The notes: generated by a model from the letters alone, not told the origin. DNA of 64,000 bases from Codonopsis lanceolata (GCA_013146195.2 CM028379.1:112710168-112774167), one strand, 5' to 3'; positions 10,216-21,707 are shown, numbered from the stretch's first letter. A program made the numbers and translations.

Positions 10216-13200
10216 CTAGAGAAGCTCCCAGTCCGACTCTGAAAAATCAGGAGTCTCTAAATTCTTTGAGTTGGAGTTCATGGGAAGAGTGGGCATTGCA
10301 GTTCCTACACTTTCTAAGTTCGAGCTTGTGTTAGTATCGACAATTACAGCTGCAAGTTGCTCATGCTCCTGCACCTGCTTCTTTGCTGATTTCATCTTCA
10401 AGGAAAAGACTTTCCGAATCTTTTTCTGGAAGTAAACATCCCGTTACAAAATGCACAGATATACACAACACACACACACACACACACATACACAGAGTAC
10501 CTTGTATGACCTATTTTTCCTTTGGCTGCAGGAATCAGAATCAACATTTTCTCCAACCACCAAAACACAAGTGTCCTCCAAATTGGACTCGGAAGACTCT
10601 CCAGTGTTTCCCGCCCCTGGATCCCGAGTATCATCATTTTCAATCATATCCATATTACAGTCACCTGAACACCATATAGAATTTCCCCAACTTCAGCATA
10701 TATCAACAAAAAAACAATATATAACAGAAAAATGAGTCAATCTTGAAGCATTTAAGTTATCACAATAAGTAGCAGCCTCAAGGATGGTGAAACAATTAAA
10801 TTACCTCTGCTTTAAGAATTAGAAGAAAAGGTTTATGTGAAGCATCCAAAGATCATGCCTCTTAAAGGTCAAGTACCATATTCGCAAAGCCATCCATAAA
10901 TAGGTCAACTAGTCTACAATAGTCATAACTCCCTCATTGCCATTTTTTTTCATTTTTTTTATAAAAGAAGAAATATTATAGATTAATAAGAAAGCACAAC
11001 CACACGGAAGAAAAGCACATTATCAAAAGATAAAAAAGAAAAGGAAAAAACAGAGTTACAAAAGTAAAGCGTTCCAATCCCCCATAATCTCCGAGAAAGG
11101 AACCCCGCAGAATACCCCCCTAGCTATCGCCCAGAGAGAAGCAAAAAACGGCTGTATCCCACAGCAAAGGCAATGACACACTTGTCCCCTAAAAATTATT
11201 GGATTTTGATCCTTCCAAATACAACACAATATTGCAACCACCCCACAATGCCACAAAATCATACCATCACCACCATGCCCAAACCCTCTACACTTAGTCT
11301 GCAGAAAAGCTCACCCCGAATAATATGTGTAAAAGGTAACGGGCACCTCCACAAAGAAGAAATAGATGATTGTGACATTCAAAAAGATGCAAATCACACC
11401 AATGCAGGGAACTCTTCTTGTTTAGCCACGCTTCTGCAACATGTCATTGGTGCTGAATTTATTAAGAATGCAAGTCCAATCAAAAGCATTTATCTTGAAA
11501 GGAAACCGAGCTTGCCATACAAATGAAGAGAGGTGAAACGGAGACGAGACACTAGTCTGAATCAAAAATAAAGTGAAAAGAGTTACAAAAGTCAGCCAGA
11601 CCACTCTAAATTTTAGACCCGAGAATCAGCCTTTAACGAAAACCTCGCTTCATTGACGTTATTGATCACGTTATAACTCCTTTTTTCTCTGATACCCCAC
11701 CAGTTTATCAGCTTTGTGGTCACAGTAATCGTACGCCAACGGATGTGGATTGCGCCAAGAAAAGTAATGGAATTTGAATTCAATTGTTTTCATTTCTTTT
11801 CTTTTTGTTTTTCTCTTTTGGGATAGAAAGAGAAGATCTTATAGATAAGAATCTGAGGTGGATAAGAAATCCACCATTACATACACCACCAACAAACTAG
11901 ACTCCACAGTAACAGACACGAGCAAGCCACAAAATACTAGTATTAAGTCACAACCAGCCAGGACAGTAGACTACCAAAGCATACACTGCCACGACACAAT
12001 AGACACTAAAGACGAACACAACAGCAAGACCCGATTGAAAATACAACAAACTAGACACAAAAATACAAGACAAGCAAACACAGAAGTAGCTCCCATGCAC
12101 AGCCCAACTGCCCAAGGCTCTAAAACCTCATCCAAGCTCAGTAAGGGCCAATAATCGCAGAACCGTGGGGAACTCACTGAAAAACTTTGGATTCACCTAC
12201 CTTACACCCTTGTGGGAAAATTAGACAACCAACACGACTCAAACATGGCAAAAACCGATCAAACCCACAGCGAAAGATTCTGCACAGCTCTGGATCGAGG
12301 GTGCAACTGTACAGTGTTTTCTGAGAGAAGAGCAAGAGATTGCACCAGATGTACTGACCTAACCAAAGATTCAGAAGGGGCTGGCCTTGGCTTTATAGCG
12401 GCAAGATTTCAACCACATTGGAGCCACAGCAGCAGGAAAGAATAGCTGGAGTCGCCACAAGTGGGGCGGGGGGGAGGGGCGTACAAGTCGTGTTTCTAAG
12501 ACGGAAAAAAACAATTGAATTTACGATCAATCATTGTTATGAAATTTTTTCGAATTACTCTTTAGATAAAAATTTGATTATATTTGTTTATTAGGAATTT
12601 AGGACTTTATTAATTATTTTTGGGTTAGTTTAATCTAATAGCTTATTAGGTTTTTTATTTTATTTCTTTATAAGTAAAAATTGTATAAGGCTTTCAAAAC
12701 AGGTGACGCTTCCTATGTACATAGGAAGTATACAAATAAATAAAACCAACACTACCCAAGAGAAATACTATCCATGAACTCTACAAAAGGGTTAGCACTC
12801 AGCTATACCAGCTCTACACACCAGAAGAACAAAGTTTGGAGAGTTTGTTCCTGCATCCCCTCTATGCTTGTCTCTACGTTCTCAAATGCTCTACAATTCC
12901 TTTCCCCACTTGTACAAAGACCAACTCAACACTAAATCCCTAACTTATCTAGGCATCACCCAAGTCAACTGGAAAAATCTAAAATGAAGTCCCAAATTTC
13001 CTTCGCAACTGGGTAGTGTAGCTGCCGTCCCCCTTATACAAATAAACAAAACCAACACTACCCAAGAGAAATACTATCCATGAACTCTACAAAATGGTTA
13101 GTACTCAGCCATACCAGCTCTGCACACCAGAAGAATAAGGTTTGGAGAGTTTGTTCCTTCATCCCCTCTACACTTGTCTCTATGTTCTCAAATGCTCTGC

Positions 13201-16200
13201 AATTCCTTTCTCCGCTTGTACAAAAACCAACTCAACACTAAATCCTTAACTTATCTAGGCATCACCCAAGTCAACTGGAAAAATCTAAAAACGAAGCCCC
13301 ATATTTCCTTCGCTACTGGGTAGTGTAGCTGTCGTCCCCCTTGCACATAGCACCAATTAACATAAATAATCTTCCTAATCCGTAAATTTTCACCTGTTAG
13401 GATAGCTTCATTAGCAGCTTTCCACATGAAAAGACCCACCCTAGCTGGGGCCTTGGACTTCCGCACGTTCTTCCATGGAAAAAACCTATTGATACATTGA
13501 ATATTATACAGAGCTTTGTGCTTTGTGGGCCGCTAGTATCACTCATAAATTATTTTGTTTTGATAAGTAATATCCGCACTCATAATTTGGGGACTAGTGG
13601 ATCCTTTGCGAGGGTGACATGAACTATTACTTTCGTATCCCACCGTCTTTTCTTCTCCTATGTGCAACTATAAGATGGGATTTTTGTGTACTGTTTGTAT
13701 CCTGCTTTGCCTTTTCTACGTCCCACTGGGGGCATTTGAAAATCCTTCTTTCCCTCTATATCTTTCCATAAATCTTCAAAAAGATGGCTTCCATTGTTGA
13801 CCTCCCATACCTCAACCCAAACAAATGCTCAAGCAGGATTGTTTTATATCAGCTCACTCCCAAAGTTTCATTATATGTCTCAAAAATTCAAGGGGAAATT
13901 ATCGAAAAGTCGCACTACAAAAAATTTATATTCAAAAATTTCTAAAATATTCTTGTTTCCAAAAACATCTAAAGTTTGTAGTTGTTGTTGATCATTAGCA
14001 TCATTGAAAAGAAAATAAAAATTCATTCAAATAAAACCACATTAGTAGAAATGATAAGAGTTGAAGTTTTCGGTATAAATTTTATTTAACTTGGGGACTT
14101 TTTTTGGATAGAATAATTATTTTTGGGACTTTTGGGGGGTTTTTTCAAATTTTATGCCTCAATCATTTGGAAGGTAAAAAACAATTGAATTAACAATCAA
14201 TGTTTGTTATGACATTTTTTTGAATCACTCATTAGATAAAATCAAGATTATATTTGTTTATTAGGATATAGTTAGTTATTTATGGATAATTTAATCTAAT
14301 AGCTTATTAGGTTCTTTTTTTTTTATAAGAAAAATTCGTATAAGAAGGCTTCGAAACCGGTGCACTTTCTATGTACACATAAAGTATACAAATAAACAAA
14401 ACCAACACTATCCAAGAGAAATACTATCCACAAACTCTATAAAAGTGTTAGCACAGTTTGGAGAATCTGTTCCTTCATCCCCTCTATTTGTCTGTATGTT
14501 CTCAAATGATGTGCAATTGCTTTCTCCGCCTGTAGAAAGACCAACTCAGCACTAAATGCTTAACTGATCTTGGCATCACCCAAGTCAACTCGAACAATCT
14601 AAAAATGAAATCTCAAATTTCCTTTGCTAGTGGGTAGTGTAGCAGGAAATGATTCACACTTTGCTTGTCCCCCTTGCACATATAGCAATATTTTTTTTTT
14701 GATAGGTAAAATATGTATAAATATAAGCGCCAAAACATAAATTAACATAAATAATCTTCTGATCGGTAAATTTTCACTTGTTAGAATAGCTTAATTGGCG
14801 ACTTCCCACATGAAAAGACCCACCCCAGCTGGGACTGATGAGGACATCACCAAGGTCATGGACCCAAAGCTCTTACATCCGTCAAGTGGACCAATCACAA
14901 GAGCACATGCAAAGAAGATTCGTGAAGAAGTGAACTTGATTGTGTGAGAAGCATGGGAGTTGGAATCAAGAGCCTTAGATCGTGAGGACAATGCCATGAA
15001 GACCCTTGGAAAAATGGTCAACATCATACAAGGCATGAAGATTAACATTGGAGGCTATAACGGAGACTTAACCGAGCTTAATAGACCCACAGCCAAGGCG
15101 GTCGCATCAAGTACTGGGAGTTCTCCCAATTGAAGGCGATCGCTTTGTTGCTCGTGCAAACTACTGAGACTTAATCAAATAATAACGCAATTGTGTCACC
15201 GTATGCAAGGCGGCGCGTCCAATACAAAGTGGTCGCGTTGCTTTACATAAGGCGATCATGTTGCCCCGACTTCAGCTTTTCTTGATTGTTAAGTTCGAGT
15301 CTTACTATGTAATTGTTTCCTTATTTACTAGGTACGAAATTCCAGCTTTGAGAAGGATTCCTAACTATATAAATAGGGCTTTCTTGAGTAGGAAAAACAC
15401 ATTTGATCAATTTATAAAATTTGTGAGTTTATTCAAATTTTCTTTGTTCTTCGTGAACTTTCAAACTTTTCAGAAGATATTCGTGTCGTTCAACCTCTAA
15501 CTTATCAATTGGTATTCCATCCCAATTGGGGCGGTAATCCCTTTAAACCAAGGTTCGTGGTCATCTCAATTCTCGTGTTGCGGTTATCCATACCAAGGCA
15601 CGTGCTTGGACTGATTCATTGAGTCGAGATGCCTCCAATCCATCAAATCTCCCCGACAACATTATTGTTCCGCTAAGTGATTCACATAACTCTCCTCGAG
15701 GTGCATATCATTTGATATCAAAGCTATAGGTTTCGTTTCCACAATCTATCTTTACTTAAATTGTTCTTTATTTGTGTTTCTTTCGTTTCTATTCTTAATC
15801 TTCGAATTAGGATCAATAATCCTATTTCATTCTTTTATTATTATTGTTCTTCGTTTCAAACCCTAAAAGTTCTAGGGCTATAAATAAATAAATAAAGTTA
15901 TTGTTTGTTGAATTTTCAGAGAGAACCAAATTATGGAAAAAAAAAAGTGAATTGCTTGGGTGCTGAATTGCTTGTTGCAAAAGTTGAGATTCAAAAAAAC
16001 ACTCTAGATTCGAGAATAAAATTCGAATCTCTTCTTCTCTACACAATTTTCTACACGCTTGCATTCTTTCGTTCATTCATAATTCTTACTCATATTCTTT
16101 CTTCAATACGTTTTCAATTGTTGAGTTAGTTGGGTGAATTGTTGCTTGATTGATCCGATAATTGTTTTTTAGTTCGTTTAGAATGTTGGAAGCTTGAATT

Positions 16201-19200
16201 GAGCGGTAAAAGGCAAGAGTTGTGAGATCAAAAGAGGGTGAAATCCATTGAATTGAGTGAGACACGAGGATGAGTAATTCATCTTTGGAGTGAAACACGT
16301 AAGAGAGTGTGAAATATAAATTGTTTATTTCTAAAGTGGAAGTGGTGAGGAGGAGAATCGTATGGTGATAAATTGTTTGTGGAAGCCCTGATAGCTAGGA
16401 TGGAAAGGATGATAAATGAAAATAATGCAGCGGTTTTTGAGATATTAGAAAGTTGGAGCGTAGTGAGAAGCAAAAAACAAAAGTGGAGGAACCAACTAGG
16501 ACTGAGAATGTTAGGGGTAGATTGGGGATGACTTCAATGAAGGATATGATGATTATGAGGATTTGATATCTGTTAAGATTGATATACATTGTTGAGCCCC
16601 TATTTAACAGCTTAAGCTTTTAGATGAGTTGGTAACTTAACATGATATCCGAGCTTTGGTTTGGCAAGATCGTGGGTTCGAGTCATCCCGTTTGCATTTG
16701 TTACCCGGAATATTGTGAGTACATGTTGTCATTTTGTTTGGTTGTGATGCCCCTAGCGAGGCATGTTTGTGATTCTCTCCATGTGTGGACGGATCACACG
16801 TGATGGGGAGTGTTAAGCTTAAGCTTTTAGATGAGTTGGTAACTTAACAATATCTAACAATGGTAGGTTGGGACGTGATAGAAGAGAAAGGCCTAGGGAG
16901 GATAATAACTTGAGTGGAATCAAATTGAACGTTCCTACTTTCATGGGGAAGATCAATAACAATCGATCCTGAATTATATATAGAGTGGGCGATGAAGATT
17001 GAGAAGATCTTTGGGTGTCATACATATTCCGAAATAAAGAAAGTCAAGCTTGCCGCCATAGAATTTTTTGATTATGCTGCGGTTCGGTGGGATAAGCTAG
17101 AGAGAGAGAGAGGGTGAACCTCAAATAGAGACTTGGGGAGGAATTCTTGCCCTTCGAACTTATCAAGCTTGTTGTTGAGCTGCAAGTTTTTGTGGCATTC
17201 CGGAGCTTTGGTTCCTGTTAATTGCGACTAGCATGTCAAGGTTGCACCCCTAGGTTATAAGGAGTGGTATATGGCAAGTTCTCTATCTTTTGTTCAATTC
17301 ATTATCATACACCGTTTCCGAGACTTGAATTCAAGGGCTGGCTAATTTCTTTGTAACCGTTCTTGGGTTCGTTCAGATCACGCATTAATCTCTTTTTTCT
17401 TCTTATGTTATATTCTTATCGGAAAGGTACTCTTCTGCTGTTCTTCTTTGCCTTATTCATATCATATGGCTTCTTTAGGTCTCTATTCTAGTTGATTAAT
17501 ACTCCCTCCGTTTCGGGCAAACAGTCCCTATTTGAAAATCAAACTTTTTAATAAAATGACACCTTTAGTAGTTCATTAAAATGAAAATTTTATGCCTTAA
17601 TTTTTAAAAGTGGACTCTTCAAGTGAAACACCCCAAAATAGAATAGTGGACTTTTTTCCCAGAACGGAGGGAGTACTTCATATTACACTATCCATCTTAA
17701 TAATTCATAATTTACTATCAACTAGGACCTAACTACCTGGTACATAATAATAGAACAAACACTGAAGTTGTAATATATTAGAAATAATTGTGTACTTGGT
17801 TTCTTGCTTCTTTCTATTTCTTGAATCTAGATTTGAGTTCTTTTTGGCGTACTCTATTTGGCAATGATATGACTTCAGTTCTTTCAGTTAGATTAATGCC
17901 ATAAACAATATTTGTCTTACACTAGACAAACAGAATCATTTTCCCAACATTAGTGTCAGATCAACTAATAATCTCCTGATAACTAATTACAACTCAAACA
18001 CCCATCTCTAAGCAATTGAACAACATACCTTAATAAATTGAGCTCCAATTCTATTAGTATCCCTAGTGCATCCCCATCACTAATCAGGTTTAGAGGAGAA
18101 AGTCAAGGAGGGTCCTCTTGCAGCGCCCCCCTGATACTCTCTTTATTCAAGAATCCAAGATTGAGATGGAGTAAGCTTATTCAGAGTATTTTGGAATCAT
18201 GTTTCAAGAAATGGGACTTTGTTCCTTTGTAGGGGCATCGAGCAGTATCATTGTTATATAGGAAATACTTATTGCTTTTCAAAAGGAGGTTGTTCATGGA
18301 TTATCAAAAAAAAAAAAAAGAGATTGTTCGTAGCCTTTTTCTCCTTCCATTACACTTGATTCGTTGGACAGAGTGGTGGTCTACTAATGTGTATATCTGC
18401 CTGTCTGCATATTCATGCAAATTCAAGCATCGTTCCCATTAATAATAGTATTGAAAAGGTATGGACATAATCACATCAATGAGAACCCTAGATAGAAGTC
18501 GAGAAGGAGGCTATCAGGAAGCAGTTTCATATGAAGAGAACTGTTTGCACTAAAGGTGATAGAAAATTATACCCATACAAATATGGCTCAACATCAATAA
18601 AAAAGATAAGTTTTGAATATGCACTAAAATAATCATCCAATACCTGTATGGGACACATAAACCTCTCCATTAGCTAGTTGACCAAGCTGCCTATCACCAC
18701 TAGAGTGTGAGCCAATCTGAGAAGTCAATTGACAATCTTCACATGTCTCTGCAGTCAGAAAAGCTGAATTCAAAATTAAACAACAGGAAGAAAGTGAAAA
18801 AGGAAAAAAAACATTATCCACGAAACAGTTACCATTAGATTCTGCTGATAAGATACCAGTAGCAGAAATATGTCCCAACTTTTTCCCATTCTTGAAACTG
18901 GATTCAACCAATAAAACAGCACCAGATGCAGCAGTAGCAGTTGAAGTGTCATCTGAAACCACATCAGCATCCAGACTACTGTAACAAACTTCCCCTTCCT
19001 CAGCTTCTCTGTACTCACTTCTTACAACCTCAACTGAAGCTAGGCGTGATACCCCGACTATCTCATCACGAACTGCCTCGTTCTCAATTACTTCACCATT
19101 TGAAACTTCATTGCTTAAGCATGACCTCTCAAATGGAGCACTGTCCTCAGAAAAGCCCTTGACCCTTACAATCTTTTTAGTATGTTCCTTAATGTTTTCT

Positions 19201-19970
19201 TTTGGCTTTTTAAGGATCCCAACATCAGTATATGGATTCAGTAACAAATCAGTACCAGCAACATTCACAGGATCCGTAGATGATGGAGGATGCAAATCCT
19301 GTATGACATCTGAATAGAACCTTTTCATACTTGCACCCATTGTCTGTACCTGATTCTCAACATATTTAGCTGTTTCCTGGGAAAAGTGATAATGTGAGAT
19401 AAGGTTATATATGATTCACGAATAGGGGTGGCAAAATGGGTGTTATGGATAATCATGAGTTAGTCTATTATCCATGGTTATCCATGGATAATAGACTAAC
19501 CCATGATTATCCATAACACCCATTTTGCCACCCCTATTCACGAAAGGCCAGCTTTAGTAAGAATACCAAGATCAGATTTGTAACTCATGAAATGCATAAG
19601 ATTGGATAAATGATGACACGAGCTGCATGCATTCACATTAGCAAACACGCATTTAATAAGCTTTTGTACTTCTGTGATGAAGAAAACATGAAACAAGAAA
19701 CTCTCACACAACAGAGCCTTGCAAAAGGCAAGTAGCAGTTGTATGTGGCAAAAGATCCATCCTGATAACTGGAGCTAGTACAACCACCAGTTCTAAGGTA
19801 CTCCATATAGCAAGTGAACGATAAATAAGTTTGAAACCGAGACTGTCTAAAGACAGAAGCAGAAGGGTTTATACCTGGTACATGGTTTCTTCCACCTCCA
19901 AGCACATAGCTTCAAATTTTTGGTATACATTACCAACCCAGGCAATACCTTTTAGATCCACTCTGTCCAT
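10216..19970 (-). CDS. Conserved plant protein of unknown function, five coding exons, 372 residues
   Basis: Coding exons read by eye are 19875-19970, 18833-19376, 18644-18748, 10501-10664 and 10216-10425 (minus strand, in transcript order). All introns are GT-AG, phases join (0, 1, 1, 0), and the total is 1119 nt including the stop. The protein begins MDRVDLKGIAWVGNVYQKFE and continues with MCLEVEETMYQ and KYVENQVQTMGASMKRFYSD. The middle is acidic, Ser-rich and low in complexity. A basic segment (KKIRKVFSLKMKSAKKQ) precedes a C-terminus ending SESDWELL. The conserved ends look like an uncharacterised protein family found in many plants; I know no established function. There is no signal peptide or membrane span. 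The third coding intron (10665-18643) is about 8 kb and full of transposons. The 5' leader seems to have its own intron. The start at 19970 is chosen because it opens the conserved N-terminus. Further small exons in the long intron cannot be excluded. Confidence 0.8.
10469..10488. repeat. (CA)10 microsatellite inside a 75-bp intron
   Basis: The repeat fills a large part of the last intron (10426-10500) of the host gene. In the transcript it reads as a GU repeat about a dozen bases from the 5' splice site. Confidence 0.9.
10930..11640 (-). pseudogene. LINE ORF2 C-terminal relic in the long intron
   Basis: Minus-strand frames contain FPFKINAFDWTCILNKFSTN followed by DMLQKRG, then a His/Cys-rich stretch and ILCCIWKDQN. 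This is the pattern of the zf-RVT region at the C-terminus of plant L1-type ORF2. Several shifts break it. A T-rich run near 10945-10975 may be the remains of the poly(A) tail. Confidence 0.65.
11641..12504. other. Intron sequence, no recognised element
   Basis: CAATTGTTTTC near 11779 and its approximate inverse (GAAAAAAACAATTG) near 12505-12517 bracket most of this stretch and may be the ends of a TIR element. No transposase frame is seen. The centre is C/A-rich on the plus strand. Confidence 0.3.
12505..13490 (-). pseudogene. LINE 3' fragment with an internal tandem duplication
   Basis: The minus-strand frame near 13251-13466 contains ARVGLFMWKAANEAILTGEN with LRIRKI, the zf-RVT hallmark of plant LINE ORF2. 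The 3' untranslated part (around 12670-12740) is shared with fragments at 14.3 and 57.5 kb. A stretch of about 270 bp is present twice in tandem (about 12.74-13.02 and 13.03-13.34 kb). Confidence 0.7.
13491..14179. other. Intron sequence, no recognised element
   Basis: AT-rich and non-coding; nothing recognised. Confidence 0.3.
14180..14835 (-). pseudogene. Second copy of the LINE 3' fragment and its flank
   Basis: About 150 bp of non-LINE flank starting at AAAACAATTGAATT, plus the LINE 3' part, repeat the arrangement at 12505 onward. The copy includes VGLFMWEVAN on the minus strand near 14.8 kb. It is shorter and more diverged than the first copy. Shared flanking sequence points to a local DNA duplication and not two independent retropositions. 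Confidence 0.65.
14836..15058 (+). pseudogene. C-terminal end of a gypsy polyprotein
   Basis: The plus strand reads VMDPKLLHPSSGPITRAHAK then KIREEVNLIV, resembling the tail of plant gypsy polyproteins of the GPxTRARAKK type. An in-frame TGA interrupts it. It directly precedes an LTR-like region. Confidence 0.55.
15059..15710 (+). mobile_element. Gypsy LTR with TATA box
   Basis: TATATAAATAG at 15366-15376 has the form of a plant LTR promoter. The region lies between a polyprotein tail and a tRNA-iMet-like primer site at 15712. The exact 5' boundary was not determined. Confidence 0.55.
15712..15724 (+). other. Degenerate tRNA-iMet primer binding site
   Basis: TTGATATCAAAGC resembles TGGTATCAGAGC, the usual plant initiator-Met primer site, and directly follows a CA dinucleotide that could end the LTR. 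Confidence 0.5.
16380..17160 (+). pseudogene. Gypsy gag fragment interrupted by a TRIM
   Basis: Plus-strand pieces include EALIARMERMINENNAAVFE before the TRIM. After it come NNLSGIKLNVPTFMGK, IEKIFGCHTYSEIKKVKLAA and FFDYAAVRWDKL, a typical Retrotrans_gag core. Stops lie on both sides. The frame reads through the empty TRIM site when the insertion and one ATATC copy are disregarded. Confidence 0.7.
16571..16849 (+). mobile_element. TRIM (miniature LTR retrotransposon), complete with target duplication
   Basis: The 72-bp 5' LTR (16571-16642) starts TGTTAAGATTG and ends GGTAACTTAACA. It is followed by TGATATCCGAGC, a mutated initiator-Met primer site. A G-rich tract GATGGGGAG precedes the 39-bp 3' LTR (16811-16849), which lacks an internal part. 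The 5-bp duplication ATATC lies at 16566-16570 and 16850-16854. There is no ORF. Relatives lie at 9111 and 44611. Confidence 0.9.
17161..18643. other. Remainder of the long intron
   Basis: No coding frame is recognised. The stretch holds the Stowaway element at 17502-17673 and runs up to the splice donor of exon 3 at 18643. Confidence 0.5.
17502..17673. mobile_element. Stowaway MITE
   Basis: The ends are CTCCCTCCG and CGGAGGGAG, flanked by TA on both sides (17500-17501 and 17674-17675). The 172-bp length and TA target are typical of Tc1/mariner-derived Stowaway elements. Confidence 0.9.
19423..19536. mobile_element. Hairpin hAT MITE in the first coding intron
   Basis: Nearly the whole 114 bp is an inverted repeat starting TAGGGGTGGCAAAATGGG; one A/G mismatch is seen in the arms. 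TAGGG fits the hAT end consensus. An 8-bp target duplication TTCACGAA lies at 19415-19422 and 19537-19544. The left edge is about 45 bp from the splice acceptor at 19377. Confidence 0.92.
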
Positions 19971-21460
19971 CTATTAACTTCAGATGGATTACGTGGTTAA
20001 CTTAGTACAGTTTGTTTGCTTCAATTCCAAGATCTTGCTCGCTAGGCAACTGCATAGAGTTAGATAAAACTTAGTACCAGCACGGATTCACCTGGGAAGT
20101 ACTAGAAACTTTTGCATAGACCGGACAGGCTTGATTCTATACGAGCAATGAAAGCCTAAGAAAGATAATTATTTTAGCTGAAAATAGTGATTTGATGAGC
20201 AAGCAGCTATCTAAACAGTTGAGTGCTACACAAATTTCAATCCACTCGTACCATCTCTATTCAAGATTCGATGAAATCTCAGTGAAGCTCTTATTCATTT
20301 TGAATAACTTCTCTTCGTCTTCTTTTCTTTTCTTTTTTCTTTTTTATCTACTTGTTAAAACATATAAAATAGATACATTAACGGAAGCTATGTAACAGAG
20401 GGTACCAAGAAAAAGAAGAAGGTTGTTGCGGTGGCAGTCAAATTTGGCTGACAATAGCATCAACAGAGCATTAGGAGGGCTAGCGGAACAGACCCCATAT
20501 CTGCAAGAGAGTATATCCATAGAAAGGTTTCAAAGAAAGAAACTGGTAACTGCCTTTCCTATCGACAACTCCAACTCTACAACCCCCCACCCTCAAAAAA
20601 AAATAAAAATATCACTTTCCTCTTTGGTTTGTCCCCAAAAAATTCATAATTTCTAAAACAGAATGTTATTTTCGACCCATTTAAAGGAGCTACGAGGAAG
20701 TAAAGATATAGCCTTTTTTTATAGGTAAGTATTACCTCTTCTAGGTATGGGGATTGGAACCAAAAACCTTAAGGTCTTTGCCTGAGTACCATCTCTCCCA
20801 CCCCTTGGGTTCAAAGATATAGCATTAAACAATTTGACTACTCAAATGAAATTTTTATTTTTATTTTTTGAACAGTGGGAGTATTTCATTATTTCCAGGG
20901 ATTGTATACTTTAGTGGTCTTCCCATCGTCATGAGTTCCCAGAATTCTTCCCTATTCGCCAATACATATACCAAATGTCCATGAAAAGTATCCCTAAACC
21001 ACCCAAGAAAATTAACTATACAGCTTATGACCAAGTAACCTACTTTGCGAAATTCCACGAAATACATGTAAATTCTAATTACGATTAACACGAAAAGAAC
21101 CATAATATTAGCTTCTCCAACCCAAAAAGAGCAACACACAGAAAATATCAAATTCCAGCAAGAGATTAAAATAAAAGGTAACTGATCAAGTGAAATAATA
21201 ACAGAAACCCAATAATCAAACACGATTGAACGAGCATATACCCATATAGAAAATTCAAAAATTGAACGGATCAAAGTGACACTTGAAGCAAGGGGGTGCT
21301 TACCTAAATGATGAACGAACACCCAGGACGCAGAAACCCTTTTAGGAATGAAGAATTTAAGGAAAACCCATTATTGAATTTACGATGATGATGTCGTATT
21401 ATCGCGTATACAAACAACAAAATTAAATGTAAATTTTAAGTACAACAAGAAAAGATAATA
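19971..21460 (-). promoter_or_regulatory. 5' leader, leader intron and proximal promoter of the host gene
   Basis: A plausible leader intron runs from a donor at 21303 (TTTAG/GTAAGC) to an acceptor at 20050 (CTATGCAG/TTGCC). A first non-coding exon would then end at 21304. The transcription start was not determined. A SINE lies inside this intron at 20713-20812. Confidence 0.4.
20713..20812 (-). mobile_element. tRNA-derived SINE with 11-bp target duplication
   Basis: AAAGATATAGC flanks the element at 20702-20712 and 20813-20823. On the minus strand it starts with a tRNA-like part (GATGGTACTCAGGCAAAG as a box A-like region, GGTTCCAATCCCC as box B-like) and ends in a short A run. Confidence 0.75.
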
Positions 21461-21625
21461 GATGGGTTTTATGTTTGGGGTTGAGGGATATAAGAAACGT
21501 AGAAACGGAAATCACTGGGGTTTCTCTATCGACCTCAATACTTGACACTTGTCCTACAAAGTGCTAGTTTGTTGCTGCTTGCAATAATTTTTGCATTTTG
21601 AAATTTAATTAAAAATAATTATATC

Positions 21626-21707
21626 TTTTTTTTTTTTTTTTCCTAAGGGAAGGGATCGAACTGGGCCTCACACACTCATGTCTACCATGCCCCCTTAGGG
21701 GCTAAAG
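21626..21707 (-). mobile_element. Short tRNA-derived SINE with 11-bp target duplication
   Basis: ATAATTATATC flanks it at 21615-21625 and 21708-21718. The minus strand carries a box B-like AGTTCGATCCC and ends in a long A tail (T run at 21626-21641). At 82 bp it is probably 5'-truncated. Confidence 0.8.
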
